31,073 nucleotides of DNA from MGNI01 sp964353875 (GCA_964353875.1 CAYGXU010000033.1:1-31073); one strand, 5' to 3'; counted from the stretch's first letter, positions 7,680 through 15,757 are shown. The notes: generated by a model not told the origin, from the letters alone. Numbers and translations: made by a program.

Positions 7680-8360
7680 ATGACAGGCGAAAGAATCTTG
7701 GTTGTCGATGATGAGGCCAATATCGTCGATTTGGTGAAACTCTACTTAGAACGAGAAGGATATCGCGTGGATAGTGCTGGGGATGGTGCCATAGCCCTGG
7801 AAAAGATACGAGAGCAGGAACCTGCCCTGGTGGTGCTGGATATCATGCTTCCTGAAGTGGATGGTTTCGAGGTTTGCCGGCGGACACGAGCGAACTCGGA
7901 AGTCCCGATCATCATGCTCACTGCCCGCGATGAGGATTTCGACAAGATCGTCGGTCTTGAACTTGGAGCAGATGACTATCTAACCAAACCCTTCAACCCC
8001 AGAGAACTTGTCGCACGAATTAAAGCCATCCTGCGTCGGTCTGAGCGTGCGGAGCGAGTTGAGAAGAAAGTGGCACATGTCGGTGATGTCACCGTTGACC
8101 CTGCCCGACGGGAAGTGACAGTTGGGGGTGAACCAATCGAGCTACGCACCAAGGAATTCGATCTTTTGATGACCCTGGTTGAGCACCGTGGGATTGTTCT
8201 CACGCGCGAACAACTGCTTAATCTCGTCTGGGGATTCGATTTCTACGGTCAGACGCGGACAGTAGATGTTCATGTGGCGCACTTGCGTAAACGCCTTGCC
8301 AATAGCATGACGGTTAAAATCGAAACCATCACAGGCGTTGGATATAAATTGGTGGATTAA
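7680..8360 (+). CDS. OmpR/PhoB-family response regulator
   Basis: A 226-residue two-component regulator. The receiver domain (about 1-118) has the acidic pair Asp10/Asp11, phospho-acceptor Asp54 (VLDIMLP), Thr81 and Lys103 (LTKPF). The C-terminal winged helix (about 130-226) has the PhoB-type TKEFDLLMTL, LTREQLL and RTVDVHVAHLRKRL segments and binds DNA. The cognate histidine kinase starts 5 bp after its stop, so they form one operon and a phosphorelay pair. A membrane-anchored protease gene follows the kinase and could belong to the same unit or regulon. The signal sensed is unknown. Confidence 0.95.
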   Translation: MTGERILVVDDEANIVDLVKLYLEREGYRVDSAGDGAIALEKIREQEPALVVLDIMLPEVDGFEVCRRTRANSEVPIIMLTARDEDFDKIVGLELGADDYLTKPFNPRELVARIKAILRRSERAERVEKKVAHVGDVTVDPARREVTVGGEPIELRTKEFDLLMTLVEHRGIVLTREQLLNLVWGFDFYGQTRTVDVHVAHLRKRLANSMTVKIETITGVGYKLVD

Positions 8361-8365
8361 ATCGA

Positions 8366-9847
8366 GTGTTCCGTTCACTGCGAAACCGTTTGCTGCTCAC
8401 CTACCTGTTCGTAACCGGACTGGTGCTCACCCTTGTTGCCGTAAGTTTGCTTGCGTTCTTGGCAAGTAGTCCGATTGTTCGAAATCTCAGTTATGCACGT
8501 TTAGAACGGGTCCTATCGGATCTTTTGCCAGAGACGGAGCGGATTTTGCCTATCTCCGATGCGGGGAAACTTCAAGTCAAGCTTAGAGAGTTGGATGCAA
8601 CCCACAATATGCGGTTTTTAGTGTTGGCCGATAGAAGCGAGATCGTGGCAGATAGCCGACCGCAGAGCGGAGTGGAGTCGATTGAGGTCTTTTCTCAAGT
8701 ATGGGTCGGAGGAGGGGTGAAACGGGGGGAATTTCGAGATCAATTGGGGAAGATGTGGTTTTGGATCGGCGAATCCTCTGACCGCAACCGGGCTATCATC
8801 CTGGCCTCACGCAGGCCTGGTCTTTTAACGCTGATCGGCAGTGCGCTTCGTCCGGGTCCTAATCCTCAATTGGAATATGCGGGAGGCCTTTTCTTGCCCA
8901 TCCTTCGTGCAGCAGGGATTGGCTTCCTGCTTTCTCTCCTGCTGGCCTGGCTGGTTTCACGCTGGATCGCAAGCCCCCTCCAGCGGGTGTCCGTCGCAGC
9001 GATGGCAGTCGCAAAGGGGGACTATCGACAGAGTGTAAAACCTGAGGGGCCGCGTGAAGTAGAGGACGTGGCCTATAGCTTCAATGCCATGGTTCAACAA
9101 GTCCAGACGAGCCAGCAGATCCAACGCGACTTCCTGGCGAATGTATCTCATGAATTAAAAACGCCGCTTACTTCCATCCAAGGGTTTGCTCAAGCCATGC
9201 TTGACGGTGCGGCAGCCGATGATGAGGCAAGAGGACGGGCAGCGCAAGTCATATATGATGAATCGGATCGTCTCCGCAGGTTAGTGGGGGATTTGCTCGA
9301 TCTAGCCCGCATAGATGCCGGACAAATCAGCTTTGAACGTACTTCTGTATATCTGAAAGTATTATTATCCGGCATTATTGAGAAACTGAATTTGCGCGCC
9401 AGAGAGAAAGGAGTAGGATTGGAGAACTGCCTGCCTGATCTTCCCATCATTATTGGCGACGGGGATCGACTGGCTCAGGTTTTTACAAACCTGGTGGATA
9501 ATGCGATCAAACATACTCCTGATGGAGGAATCGTTCGCCTTCAGGGCAATATAGATGCGGGATGGGTATCTATCCATGTCGATGATACCGGCCCAGGAAT
9601 ACCGACCGAAGATCTATCACGTATCTTTGAACGTTTCTATCAGGTGGATAAAGCCAGGCGTGGCGGCGAAGGGCGCGGTGTAGGCCTTGGATTGGCCATC
9701 TCAAGTCAGATTGTGGAAGCGCATAAAGGACGGATTGTCGCTCAGAGTACCTTAGGGAAGGGGAGCAGGTTCACAGTTCAATTGCCTATCGTCCGACCGG
9801 AGGATAAGACTCTTGTTAGTCATTTCAAAGGACAAGAGGGCATTTGA
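8366..9847 (+). CDS. membrane sensor histidine kinase (HAMP-HisKA-HATPase)
   Basis: 493 residues from a GTG start, 5 bp after the response regulator. TM1 is about 9-32, an extracytoplasmic sensor region about 33-172, TM2 about 175-197, and HAMP about 198-250. The HisKA dimerisation domain has His262 (NVSHELKTPL) as phospho-acceptor. The ATPase domain has the N box around Asn379 (NLVDNAIKHT), the G1 box DTGPGIP (407-413) and the G2 box GRGVGLGLA (436-444). It should autophosphorylate and pass phosphate to Asp54 of its partner. The sensor region resembles no domain I can name. All catalytic motifs are intact. Confidence 0.95.
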   Translation: MFRSLRNRLLLTYLFVTGLVLTLVAVSLLAFLASSPIVRNLSYARLERVLSDLLPETERILPISDAGKLQVKLRELDATHNMRFLVLADRSEIVADSRPQSGVESIEVFSQVWVGGGVKRGEFRDQLGKMWFWIGESSDRNRAIILASRRPGLLTLIGSALRPGPNPQLEYAGGLFLPILRAAGIGFLLSLLLAWLVSRWIASPLQRVSVAAMAVAKGDYRQSVKPEGPREVEDVAYSFNAMVQQVQTSQQIQRDFLANVSHELKTPLTSIQGFAQAMLDGAAADDEARGRAAQVIYDESDRLRRLVGDLLDLARIDAGQISFERTSVYLKVLLSGIIEKLNLRAREKGVGLENCLPDLPIIIGDGDRLAQVFTNLVDNAIKHTPDGGIVRLQGNIDAGWVSIHVDDTGPGIPTEDLSRIFERFYQVDKARRGGEGRGVGLGLAISSQIVEAHKGRIVAQSTLGKGSRFTVQLPIVRPEDKTLVSHFKGQEGI

Positions 9848-9884
9848 TTTGATATGATTATGTTGTGTGAGAATTGAAGGTGAT

Positions 9885-11873
9885 ATGGAACGAGAGAAGA
9901 AATCTTCCGCAGGTTGGGTCATTTTAGGTCTCCTGGGATTGACGGCGGTATGTCTGTGTCTTATTTGCCTGGCAACGTTTATTCTCCTTATTGTGGGTGC
10001 GATCGAATTAATCGAGCCCACACAGCCCCCCGCCCCTTTGATAACGACAACGACATACGATACAGAACAGGCTTTATCCTCAGTTGAGGTGCCGATATCC
10101 GACCTGGTGTCCTTGGCGGAACGTCTACAGAATCTGGAAGACGTGCCCCGTGTGCTGGCTGAGAAGGTTGATCCCCTTCTAATAGGTACGAAGGATAGCT
10201 TTTGGGTCACGAATGTTGATCAAAATATCACCAATCAAGTAGAAGCTACCCTGGTTTACAGCACAGACCACGTTTATTTCTGGGCGGGTGTCGATGTAAC
10301 GACCAATATCGAGGATGTAATGCGGGTTGTCGACAATTTTGAACAAATAACCTACCCCACGGTTCGTTCGATCTTTGGAAGCGAATGGTCTCCTGGCGTG
10401 GATGGGGATCCACACCTCTACATCCTCTATGTCCGTGGTTTAGGACCATCTGTGGCTGGCCTTTTTTTCTCCAAGGATGAGTATTCTCCCCTGGTGCATG
10501 AGCATTCCAACGGCCATGAAATGTTTTATATCAGCGCAGATAGTGTCAGCTTAGCGGGGGATTATGTGAACAGTGTATTGGCGCACGAGTTCCAACATAT
10601 GATTCACTGGCAATTGGATCGAAATGAAGAGACTTGGGTGAATGAGGGCTTCTCTGAATTGGTAGAACAATTGCTTGGTTATGAAATCGGGGGGTTTGAT
10701 TATCTTTATAGCCGGGACACGGATAAACCGCTGACACGATGGCCTTCCGAGCCGGGAAGTGCGGGAGAGCACTACGGGCAAACATTCCTTTTTATGACTT
10801 ACCTATATGATCGCTTAGGCGCGGAATGTATCCGCTCATTGGTTGCCCACCCGGAGAATGGGATTAAGGCGATTGATGAAGTATTAGCGGACTGTGAGGT
10901 CAACGATCCTGCTACGGGCGAGAAGCTCGATGCGGATGACATTGTTCTCGATTGGGCTATCTCGTTGGCCTTGCAGAATCCCGGAATCGGGGAGGGGCAT
11001 TATGGGATGCGCTCCTATACCCATGCCCCCGTTGCCCAATTTAGTGAAAGTTATTCGCTTTGCCCGTTGGCAGAACAATCAGCGCAAGTTCATCAATATG
11101 GGGTTGATCTTCTTCAATTCGTATGCCAGGGGGACTACATACTCTCCTTTTCGGGCGACACCCAAACGAGGGTTCTGCCAACCGATCCGCATTCAGGATA
11201 TTTTGCCTTTTGGTCGAATCAAGGTGATGAATCCAACATGACGCTGACGAAGACCTTTGATTTTAGCGAAATATCTGCTCCTATCCTCTTCGATTATTGG
11301 ACCTGGTATCGTGTCGAAGAAGGCTATGACTACCTCTACTTGGAAGCCTCTCGTGATGGCGGTTTAACATGGGAAATCTTGACGACGCCCTCGGGGACCG
11401 GGGAAGATCCCTCAGGCAACGCCTTTGGCTGGGGTTATAACGGGATCAGTGGGAAGGGCAGCCGGCCGAATTGGATCCTTGAAACAATGGATCTTTCCCG
11501 TTTTGCAGGGGAGGAGATCGTCTTACGATTTGAGTATGTGACCGATTCGGCGGTATATACGGAGGGTTTTCTTCTGGACGATTTATCCATCTCGGCCATC
11601 GGCTATTCCGAGGACTTTGAAGATGGGGATGGAGGCTGGATCCCAGAGGGTTTTGTGCGCATTGAAAACAAAATCCCGCAAACCTATCGCATCGCCGTGA
11701 TCGAAAGAGGGGACGAAATTCGAGTCCGAGAAATTGATCTGGACAGTCTCAACCAAGCCCAAGTCCAACTTCATTTTGGCGATGAGGTCGATGATGTGAT
11801 CCTTGTGGTCATCGGCACTTCGAGGTATAGCTGGTTGCCGGCAAATTACCATTTCCAGGTCGGAACACCATAG
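9885..11873 (+). CDS. membrane-anchored HExxH zinc metalloprotease with immune-inhibitor-A-like C-terminal domain
   Basis: About 662 residues. A hydrophobic segment near the N-terminus (about 10-42) looks like a signal anchor, so the rest is probably outside the membrane. The zinc motif HEFQH is at 234-238 and a downstream WVNEGFSE places Glu254 as a likely third ligand, a gluzincin-like arrangement. The region about 440-570 (FDYWTWYRVEEGYDYLYLEAS, DGGLTW, LRFEYVTD) resembles the MAM-like domain of M6 immune-inhibitor-A proteases. I prefer ATG 9885 (AAGG just upstream) over GTG 9867. It starts 37 bp after the kinase gene, so co-transcription is likely. Substrates are unknown. Confidence 0.8.
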   Translation: MEREKKSSAGWVILGLLGLTAVCLCLICLATFILLIVGAIELIEPTQPPAPLITTTTYDTEQALSSVEVPISDLVSLAERLQNLEDVPRVLAEKVDPLLIGTKDSFWVTNVDQNITNQVEATLVYSTDHVYFWAGVDVTTNIEDVMRVVDNFEQITYPTVRSIFGSEWSPGVDGDPHLYILYVRGLGPSVAGLFFSKDEYSPLVHEHSNGHEMFYISADSVSLAGDYVNSVLAHEFQHMIHWQLDRNEETWVNEGFSELVEQLLGYEIGGFDYLYSRDTDKPLTRWPSEPGSAGEHYGQTFLFMTYLYDRLGAECIRSLVAHPENGIKAIDEVLADCEVNDPATGEKLDADDIVLDWAISLALQNPGIGEGHYGMRSYTHAPVAQFSESYSLCPLAEQSAQVHQYGVDLLQFVCQGDYILSFSGDTQTRVLPTDPHSGYFAFWSNQGDESNMTLTKTFDFSEISAPILFDYWTWYRVEEGYDYLYLEASRDGGLTWEILTTPSGTGEDPSGNAFGWGYNGISGKGSRPNWILETMDLSRFAGEEIVLRFEYVTDSAVYTEGFLLDDLSISAIGYSEDFEDGDGGWIPEGFVRIENKIPQTYRIAVIERGDEIRVREIDLDSLNQAQVQLHFGDEVDDVILVVIGTSRYSWLPANYHFQVGTP

Positions 11874-11912
11874 GAGATGCTCTTTCAAGGACAAGTAAAG
11901 CAGGGATAAACA

Positions 11913-11949
11913 CGAAAGGGACGCTGAATGTGGCGCCCCTTCAATTCTT
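11913..11949 (+). terminator. candidate terminator after the metalloprotease
   Basis: Imperfect hairpin GAAAGGGACGC (11913-11923) with GCGCCCCTTC (11933-11942), followed by a pyrimidine-rich but not pure T stretch. Reasonable position 40 bp after the protease stop, in a convergent gap. Confidence 0.4.
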
Positions 11950-11980
11950 CTTCTCCATACATTCCATACCGCGTGGATCA

Positions 11981-12027
11981 ACTATCCATATTTTCACTAT
12001 GGATAGTCACTCAGATCTCAATTGAGA
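11981..12027. repeat. two perfect inverted repeats in the convergent gap
   Basis: ACTATCCATA (11981-11990) and TATGGATAGT (11998-12007) form a perfect 10-bp stem with a 7-nt loop. Nine bases later TCTCAATTGAGA (12016-12027) is a perfect 12-bp palindrome. They lie just past the stop of the minus-strand YtxH gene and may serve as its 3'-end structure, though no T-run follows on that strand. Confidence 0.55.
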
Positions 12028-12046
12028 GCCGTGGAGATTATCTCCC

Positions 12047-12274
12047 TTATTCTCCTGCGGGTGCGGCAGGCTTACGCAGCGCATCCAACTCGGCTTCGAG
12101 CTGTGCCATGCGGGTTTCATAGGCATCCCGCAATTCTTCTCGAATGGAAATGACTCGATCATGAATGCGCTGCTGGAGATCCTTGCCAGAGGTAGGTGCC
12201 AGTAGAATGGCAGTCAGCGCACCCACAAGCGCACCGCATAGCGCACCTGCGAGCAACATGATAAAACGACGCAT
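12047..12274 (-). CDS. YtxH-like small membrane protein
   Basis: 75 residues: an N-terminal hydrophobic, glycine/alanine-rich helix (about 4-26) ending in APTSGKDL, the signature of the YtxH/gas-vesicle-like small envelope family, then a charged coiled-coil-like tail (EELRDAYETRMAQLEAELDAL). I chose the ATG at 12274 because AAGGAGGGG lies just upstream; the longer reading frame to 12586 overlaps the divergent SelW gene and is unlikely. YtxH proteins are associated with stress responses in Firmicutes, but the molecular role is not defined. Confidence 0.8.
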   Translation of the reverse strand: MRRFIMLLAGALCGALVGALTAILLAPTSGKDLQQRIHDRVISIREELRDAYETRMAQLEAELDALRKPAAPAGE

Positions 12275-12289
12275 GCGTCCCCTCCTTAT

Positions 12290-12318
12290 TTGACTAGGTG
12301 TTGATGTACGCGTGTAAT
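12290..12318 (+). promoter_or_regulatory. candidate promoter for the SelW-like gene
   Basis: TTGACT (12290-12295), 17-nt spacer, TGTAAT (12313-12318). It is oriented toward the SelW-like gene about 180 bp downstream and sits just behind the divergent YtxH start. Confidence 0.45.
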
Positions 12319-12499
12319 CTCGGTTGTTCATTATTGTATCATGGACCATTCGGAAGACTTGTGCTTCCCATGCCACCTGCGGAAGGATGCGCTGACACCT
12401 TGTGGCAGAATGGAGGGCATAGTAGACTGGGTGAAGCGAGGCATAACCAAGATAGTTGGGGGAATAAGCCAGGTCGATTTCAACATTGCGGAGGCGCCC

Positions 12500-12736
12500 A
12501 TGTTCAATATAACGATCGAATATTGCGCTATTTGACATTACACCGATAGCGCCATCGGTCTGATGGCTGAACTGCTTGAAAAACATGAATTGGATATTAA
12601 ATCGATTACTCTGATCCCCTCTGGTGGGGGGAAGTTTGAAGTGACGGTCAATGGGAAGTTAATCTATTCGAAATTACAGACGGGCCGGCACCCCAATGAT
12701 GGAGAAATCGAAGGCTTGCTGAAAAGCATAAAATAA
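12500..12736 (+). CDS. SelW/Rdx-family selenoprotein with in-frame TGA read as selenocysteine
   Basis: 78 residues when TGA at 12533-12535 is read as Sec12. The start ATG at 12500 has GGAGG five bases upstream. Residues 7-12 read EYCAIU, the CxxU redox motif of SelW-type thioredoxin-like proteins. The part after the TGA is fully open and family-typical: AELLEKHELDIKSI, PSGGGKFEVTVNG, LIYSKLQTGR, ending TAA at 12734. A conventional caller would stop at the TGA and miss the gene. A hairpin right after the TGA has the GGTCT loop of bacterial SECIS elements. Known family role: thiol/selenol redox, substrate unclear. A pseudogene with a Cys-to-stop change is the alternative, made less likely by the hairpin and the intact remainder. 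Confidence 0.82.
12551..12567 (+). promoter_or_regulatory. bacterial SECIS-like hairpin
   Basis: GCCATC-GGTCT-GATGGC: a perfect 6-bp stem closing a 5-nt loop GGTCT, the same loop as in the E. coli fdhF SECIS. It begins 15 nt after the in-frame TGA and the loop begins 21 nt after it, within the spacing known for bacterial SECIS elements that bind SelB. An overlapping alternative stem ACCGAT/ATCGGT (12542-12559) could compete with it. Confidence 0.75.
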
Positions 12737-12854
12737 ATGTCGTTACCAATAAACCGAAAATGAGATCAGGGCTGCAGTTATTCAAATGACTGTAAGCTGT
12801 TTGAATCTTCGCTCGCCTGATTCCTGAGGTCTCTTCGAAGAAAGGTTTTTTCCC

Positions 12855-13301
12855 ATGAGACTTGTGCTACAACGTGTTAGCCATGGGAGGGTTTCTGTCG
12901 ACGAACGAACGATCGCAGAGATCGGTCGCGGATTGGTGATTCTGGTTGGGGTGGGACCTAATGACACCGAGCAGGAAGCCAATTGGTTGGCTGAGAAGTG
13001 CGCTGGGTTACGGATTTTTGAGGATCATGAGGGGAAGACCAATCTCTCTCTCCAGGATGTGGGCGGACAAGCCCTGGTGGTATCCCAATTTACGTTATAC
13101 GCCGATACAAGCAAAGGACGACGGCCAAGTTTTATCCGTGCGGCGGCGCCTGAGGTCGCCGAACCTTTGGTAAGACGGTTCGCCCAGGATCTCGATCGTC
13201 TTGGGATACCAACACAAATGGGTGAATTCGGCGCGCATATGTTGGTCGAAATTAATAATGACGGCCCTGTAACCATTGTGTTGGAACGGGAGAAGGGGTG
13301 A
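12855..13301 (+). CDS. dtd: D-aminoacyl-tRNA deacylase
   Basis: 148 residues, normal for DTD. It hydrolyses D-aminoacyl-tRNA (and glycyl-tRNA-Ala), returning free tRNA and the amino acid and guarding translation fidelity. Both signature motifs of the dimer-interface active site are intact: SQFTLYAD (77-84) and the Gly-cisPro motif NDGPVT (135-140). The start MRLVLQRVSHGRV is the conserved family N-terminus. The gene stands 118 bp after the SelW-like gene on the same strand, so they may share a transcript. A convergent operon ends 57 bp downstream. Confidence 0.96.
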   Translation: MRLVLQRVSHGRVSVDERTIAEIGRGLVILVGVGPNDTEQEANWLAEKCAGLRIFEDHEGKTNLSLQDVGGQALVVSQFTLYADTSKGRRPSFIRAAAPEVAEPLVRRFAQDLDRLGIPTQMGEFGAHMLVEINNDGPVTIVLEREKG

Positions 13302-13320
13302 ATCCCAGGAGAAGGAAGAG

Positions 13321-13336
13321 GCGTCTCAAGAGACGC
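13321..13336. terminator. short hairpin between convergent genes
   Basis: GCGTCTC-AA-GAGACGC, a perfect 7-bp dyad 20 bp after the dtd stop and 22 bp before the end of the convergent operon. There is no T-run, so intrinsic termination is uncertain; the position suggests a bidirectional 3'-end structure. Confidence 0.35.
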
Positions 13337-13357
13337 TCTAACTTGTGATTTGCATTG

Positions 13358-14149
13358 TCATGCCTGGGGGACATCCCTCAAAACCCTCTCTGGTTCGGTC
13401 CACAAGATCCCATCCAATTGAACGGCTGCGGCACCCGCATTCAACATCGCCTTGATATGGCTTTCATCATATAAACCCCCACTGGCGATGATAGGCAGGT
13501 CAATGATCGAACTAAGCTTGGAGACCACACCCAAAGCGAAAGGGTAGAGAGCAGGGCCGAAGAGTCGCCCATTAAGCAGGCGCCCTTCAGATATCGGCAG
13601 AGTACCGCGAGGCGGACCGAGGCTGATGGCGACCACACCGGCTTGCGCTGCTGCTTGAACAGAAGCAAACTCACAATTAAAGGGAAAATTAGCCACTATT
13701 GGCATTTCGCTGCATAACGCAGGGGCGAGTAAATCCGTGACCAGCTCTGGATCGCACTCTCCTAAACCTACTTCAACCGCATGAACGGGCTCAATCTCCT
13801 CCAAGCGCTCCACCATCGTTGTGACTTCCTGTGGCAGTTGCCCTAGGAGATGGACGATCACTGGGCAAGGGAGCTCCTTCCACGCTCGGCGGTGTTGACG
13901 GATGACCTGTGAGAGCCCCGGGTTCGGATGACCTGTATGGAGGAGAAATCCCCCGGCAAAATTTTGCACTCTCGGAGGTTGACATGGCGTGCGTGCATTG
14001 AGGCTGATGGGATTGGTGATAAACGCGCCGAGACAAGAAAGATCGAGCATGCGCAAGGTCTCACCAGAGAACCCCAATATCCCGGCGACATTGGTTCGAA
14101 TAGGATCGAGAATCAGTTCTCGCTTTCCGTTGGACAGGATCAGACTCAT
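13358..14149 (-). CDS. dihydroorotate-dehydrogenase-like TIM-barrel protein (catalytic motif degenerate)
   Basis: 263 residues with the C-terminal half of a PyrD-type FMN barrel: GRLFGPALYPFALGVV (aligning with GGLSGPAIKPIALRMV), DLPIIASGG and MLNAGAAAVQLDG, the FMN-phosphate site. The segment where class 1B enzymes carry N-x-S-C-P-N with the catalytic cysteine reads AVEVGLGECDPE, and the usual VKLSPN lysine strand reads IVANFPFN. It therefore probably does not act as a normal dihydroorotate dehydrogenase. The start overlaps the PIG-L stop by ATGA. With the PyrK-like protein upstream it may form a flavoprotein complex on another substrate. Confidence 0.7.
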   Translation of the reverse strand: MSLILSNGKRELILDPIRTNVAGILGFSGETLRMLDLSCLGAFITNPISLNARTPCQPPRVQNFAGGFLLHTGHPNPGLSQVIRQHRRAWKELPCPVIVHLLGQLPQEVTTMVERLEEIEPVHAVEVGLGECDPELVTDLLAPALCSEMPIVANFPFNCEFASVQAAAQAGVVAISLGPPRGTLPISEGRLLNGRLFGPALYPFALGVVSKLSSIIDLPIIASGGLYDESHIKAMLNAGAAAVQLDGILWTEPERVLRDVPQA

Positions 14150-14961
14150 GAGTTTTCCCTACCGATGGGTTTGGATTCAGAATGTCCTTGCGTGGATTGC
14201 CCAATTTTAATTACCTCTTGGCAACATTGCTGAAGGAACCGCGCCAGTGGATCGTCAAGCTGTTCCACTCTCTGTGGATAGGCACGATGCAGGCTTTCTC
14301 TCCTCATCAGCACCTCCTCCACTAAAAGTTGGCGGCCCGCCTCCTCGGACCTGCGGCGGACGAAGAGTGCATGTTGCGTTCGATGGCAAAGGGCAGCAGC
14401 GAGTTTGCGGTCGAACCAGGGTTCGATGTTGAGGATGAAATCGGCGGGATCGTTTTGATTTGCAAGACGAGGACGGGGGTGATCCTCAAAGGCCGCCGAG
14501 ACAGTGTACACCCATAAGCCCTCCGCTTGGGCAGCAGCTGTGACAGCATGGTGCAGGAACTTGTGAGCAGGGTGTCCATATTCGCCATTTGAACCGTGGG
14601 TGATCAATCCTTGAACTCGATGGCGCTTGACCTCAACCAGTATCTGGGAGATGAACGTTTCAGGATCGGCTTCAAAGGCATGCAATTCTCCGTCGTTGGA
14701 GACACGAGGGTCGCTATAGTCCAAAAACGTCAGTGATCGAGCACCGAGCGCGACAGCAGCGCAGCGCAATTCCCGTTCCCGAAAACTCCCTAGTTCTGAA
14801 GGTTGACAAAGGGGCGGTTCGCCGACCTCTCCGCCCTCGCCACGCGTGGCTGAAAGAAGATGAATGTGAACGCCTTTTTCAGCCAACATGGCCAGGGTAC
14901 CGCCAATGAAGATGGTTTCATCATCGGGATGGGCGAAGGCGGCCAGGAGGTTCGTCACCAT
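14146..14961 (-). CDS. PIG-L / LmbE family N-deacetylase
   Basis: 271 residues. PIG-L (LmbE) enzymes are zinc amidohydrolases that remove N-acetyl groups, for example from GlcNAc-PI, GlcNAc-malate in bacillithiol synthesis or GlcNAc-inositol in mycothiol synthesis. The signature AHPDDE (His11, Asp13, Asp14) is at the N-terminus and the third zinc ligand is probably in GEYGHPAH. I chose the ATG at 14961, which directly precedes LLAAFAHPDDE; the longer frame to 15060 overlaps the PyrK-like gene. The start lies 7 bp inside that upstream gene and the stop overlaps the DHOD-like start. The substrate is unknown; no glycosyltransferase or ligase for a low-molecular-weight thiol is visible nearby. 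Confidence 0.88.
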   Translation of the reverse strand: MVTNLLAAFAHPDDETIFIGGTLAMLAEKGVHIHLLSATRGEGGEVGEPPLCQPSELGSFRERELRCAAVALGARSLTFLDYSDPRVSNDGELHAFEADPETFISQILVEVKRHRVQGLITHGSNGEYGHPAHKFLHHAVTAAAQAEGLWVYTVSAAFEDHPRPRLANQNDPADFILNIEPWFDRKLAAALCHRTQHALFVRRRSEEAGRQLLVEEVLMRRESLHRAYPQRVEQLDDPLARFLQQCCQEVIKIGQSTQGHSESKPIGRENS

Positions 14962-15632
14962 GCCAACTGATCCAATTGGAAGACAGGGCCATCGCTGCAA
15001 GCCAACAGCCATCCTTGCTTGCCTTGTAGTGCACAGGCGTGACAGGCGCCCATCCCACATGGCATTTCAGGCGCTAGGAGTACTTGCGCCGGAATGGAGA
15101 CCTTACTTGCATCTGATAACCCAAGGGGAGAGCGTATTGCTGTAAGCTCCTCGGGTCGTAGATCCAGGGCCAGGTAATCAGCCCATTCAAGCGCTTCGGG
15201 AAGCGTTGGATTTACCTCCACCTGGGGGGATAGGTTGCGAAGTGGCTTTTGGCTCCAAAGCGAAATCGCGACACTGCGATCAATGCCTGCTTCGATCAGG
15301 GGAAAAAAGCGATCTGGAGGATTTCCAAGACTGATGAGCAACCATCTGCTGGATTCGAGTGGAGGTGTGAATCCCGACCCCAATGGGCCGAGCAAGTCGA
15401 GCGTGTCTCCTAAATGCCACATGGGGTCGGGCGAGATGTCTGATAGAAAACCATCATCGAAGTACTGCACGGGGAATAACAGGCGGCGCTTGGCCTGATC
15501 TGCCCTGGGTTTACATGCCAGGAGACCTTGCCCAGGAAGGGGAATATTGTCTTCATGACATGCGAGGCGTAAGGCAGGTTGACCGCTAGGGCCGTAGGCC
15601 AATCCTTCGAAATGAGCGTGAAAACGACGCAT
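14955..15632 (-). CDS. PyrK-like iron-sulfur flavoprotein subunit
   Basis: 225 residues. It resembles the electron-transfer subunit PyrK of class 1B dihydroorotate dehydrogenase: GDTLDLLGPLGSGF (75-88) matches the family's flavin/pyrimidine-binding block, and the C-terminal 2Fe-2S motif is Cys192-x4-Cys197-x2-Cys200-x11-Cys212 followed by DGPVF. The N-terminal FAD-binding RPYS-type motif is not obvious, so FAD binding may be altered. It is the first gene of an overlapping operon with a PIG-L deacetylase and a DHOD-like barrel. True PyrK is the first alternative, but the degenerate partner argues for a related, different reaction. Confidence 0.75.
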   Translation of the reverse strand: MRRFHAHFEGLAYGPSGQPALRLACHEDNIPLPGQGLLACKPRADQAKRRLLFPVQYFDDGFLSDISPDPMWHLGDTLDLLGPLGSGFTPPLESSRWLLISLGNPPDRFFPLIEAGIDRSVAISLWSQKPLRNLSPQVEVNPTLPEALEWADYLALDLRPEELTAIRSPLGLSDASKVSIPAQVLLAPEMPCGMGACHACALQGKQGWLLACSDGPVFQLDQLAW

Positions 15633-15757
15633 GTCAGGATGCTAACATGAGCTCCCTGAGAGGGCAATGTCAGTGCCTTTTCAACCTGCTCTCAGCTCAC
15701 ATGGTACAATGTCGAAGCAAATAAAGGATGGAATCCATCTGAAAACAGGAGGAGTAC

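Noticed and set aside
12341..12535. A 64-residue plus-strand protein ending at the TGA at 12533
   Set aside because: Its last 12 residues are the start of the SelW-like protein; the upstream part lacks family resemblance and a good ribosome site, whereas ATG 12500 has GGAGG at ideal spacing.
12275..12586. Long N-terminal extension of the YtxH-like gene
   Set aside because: The ATG at 12274 has a strong Shine-Dalgarno and begins exactly at the family's hydrophobic helix; the extension runs antisense through the SelW-like gene.
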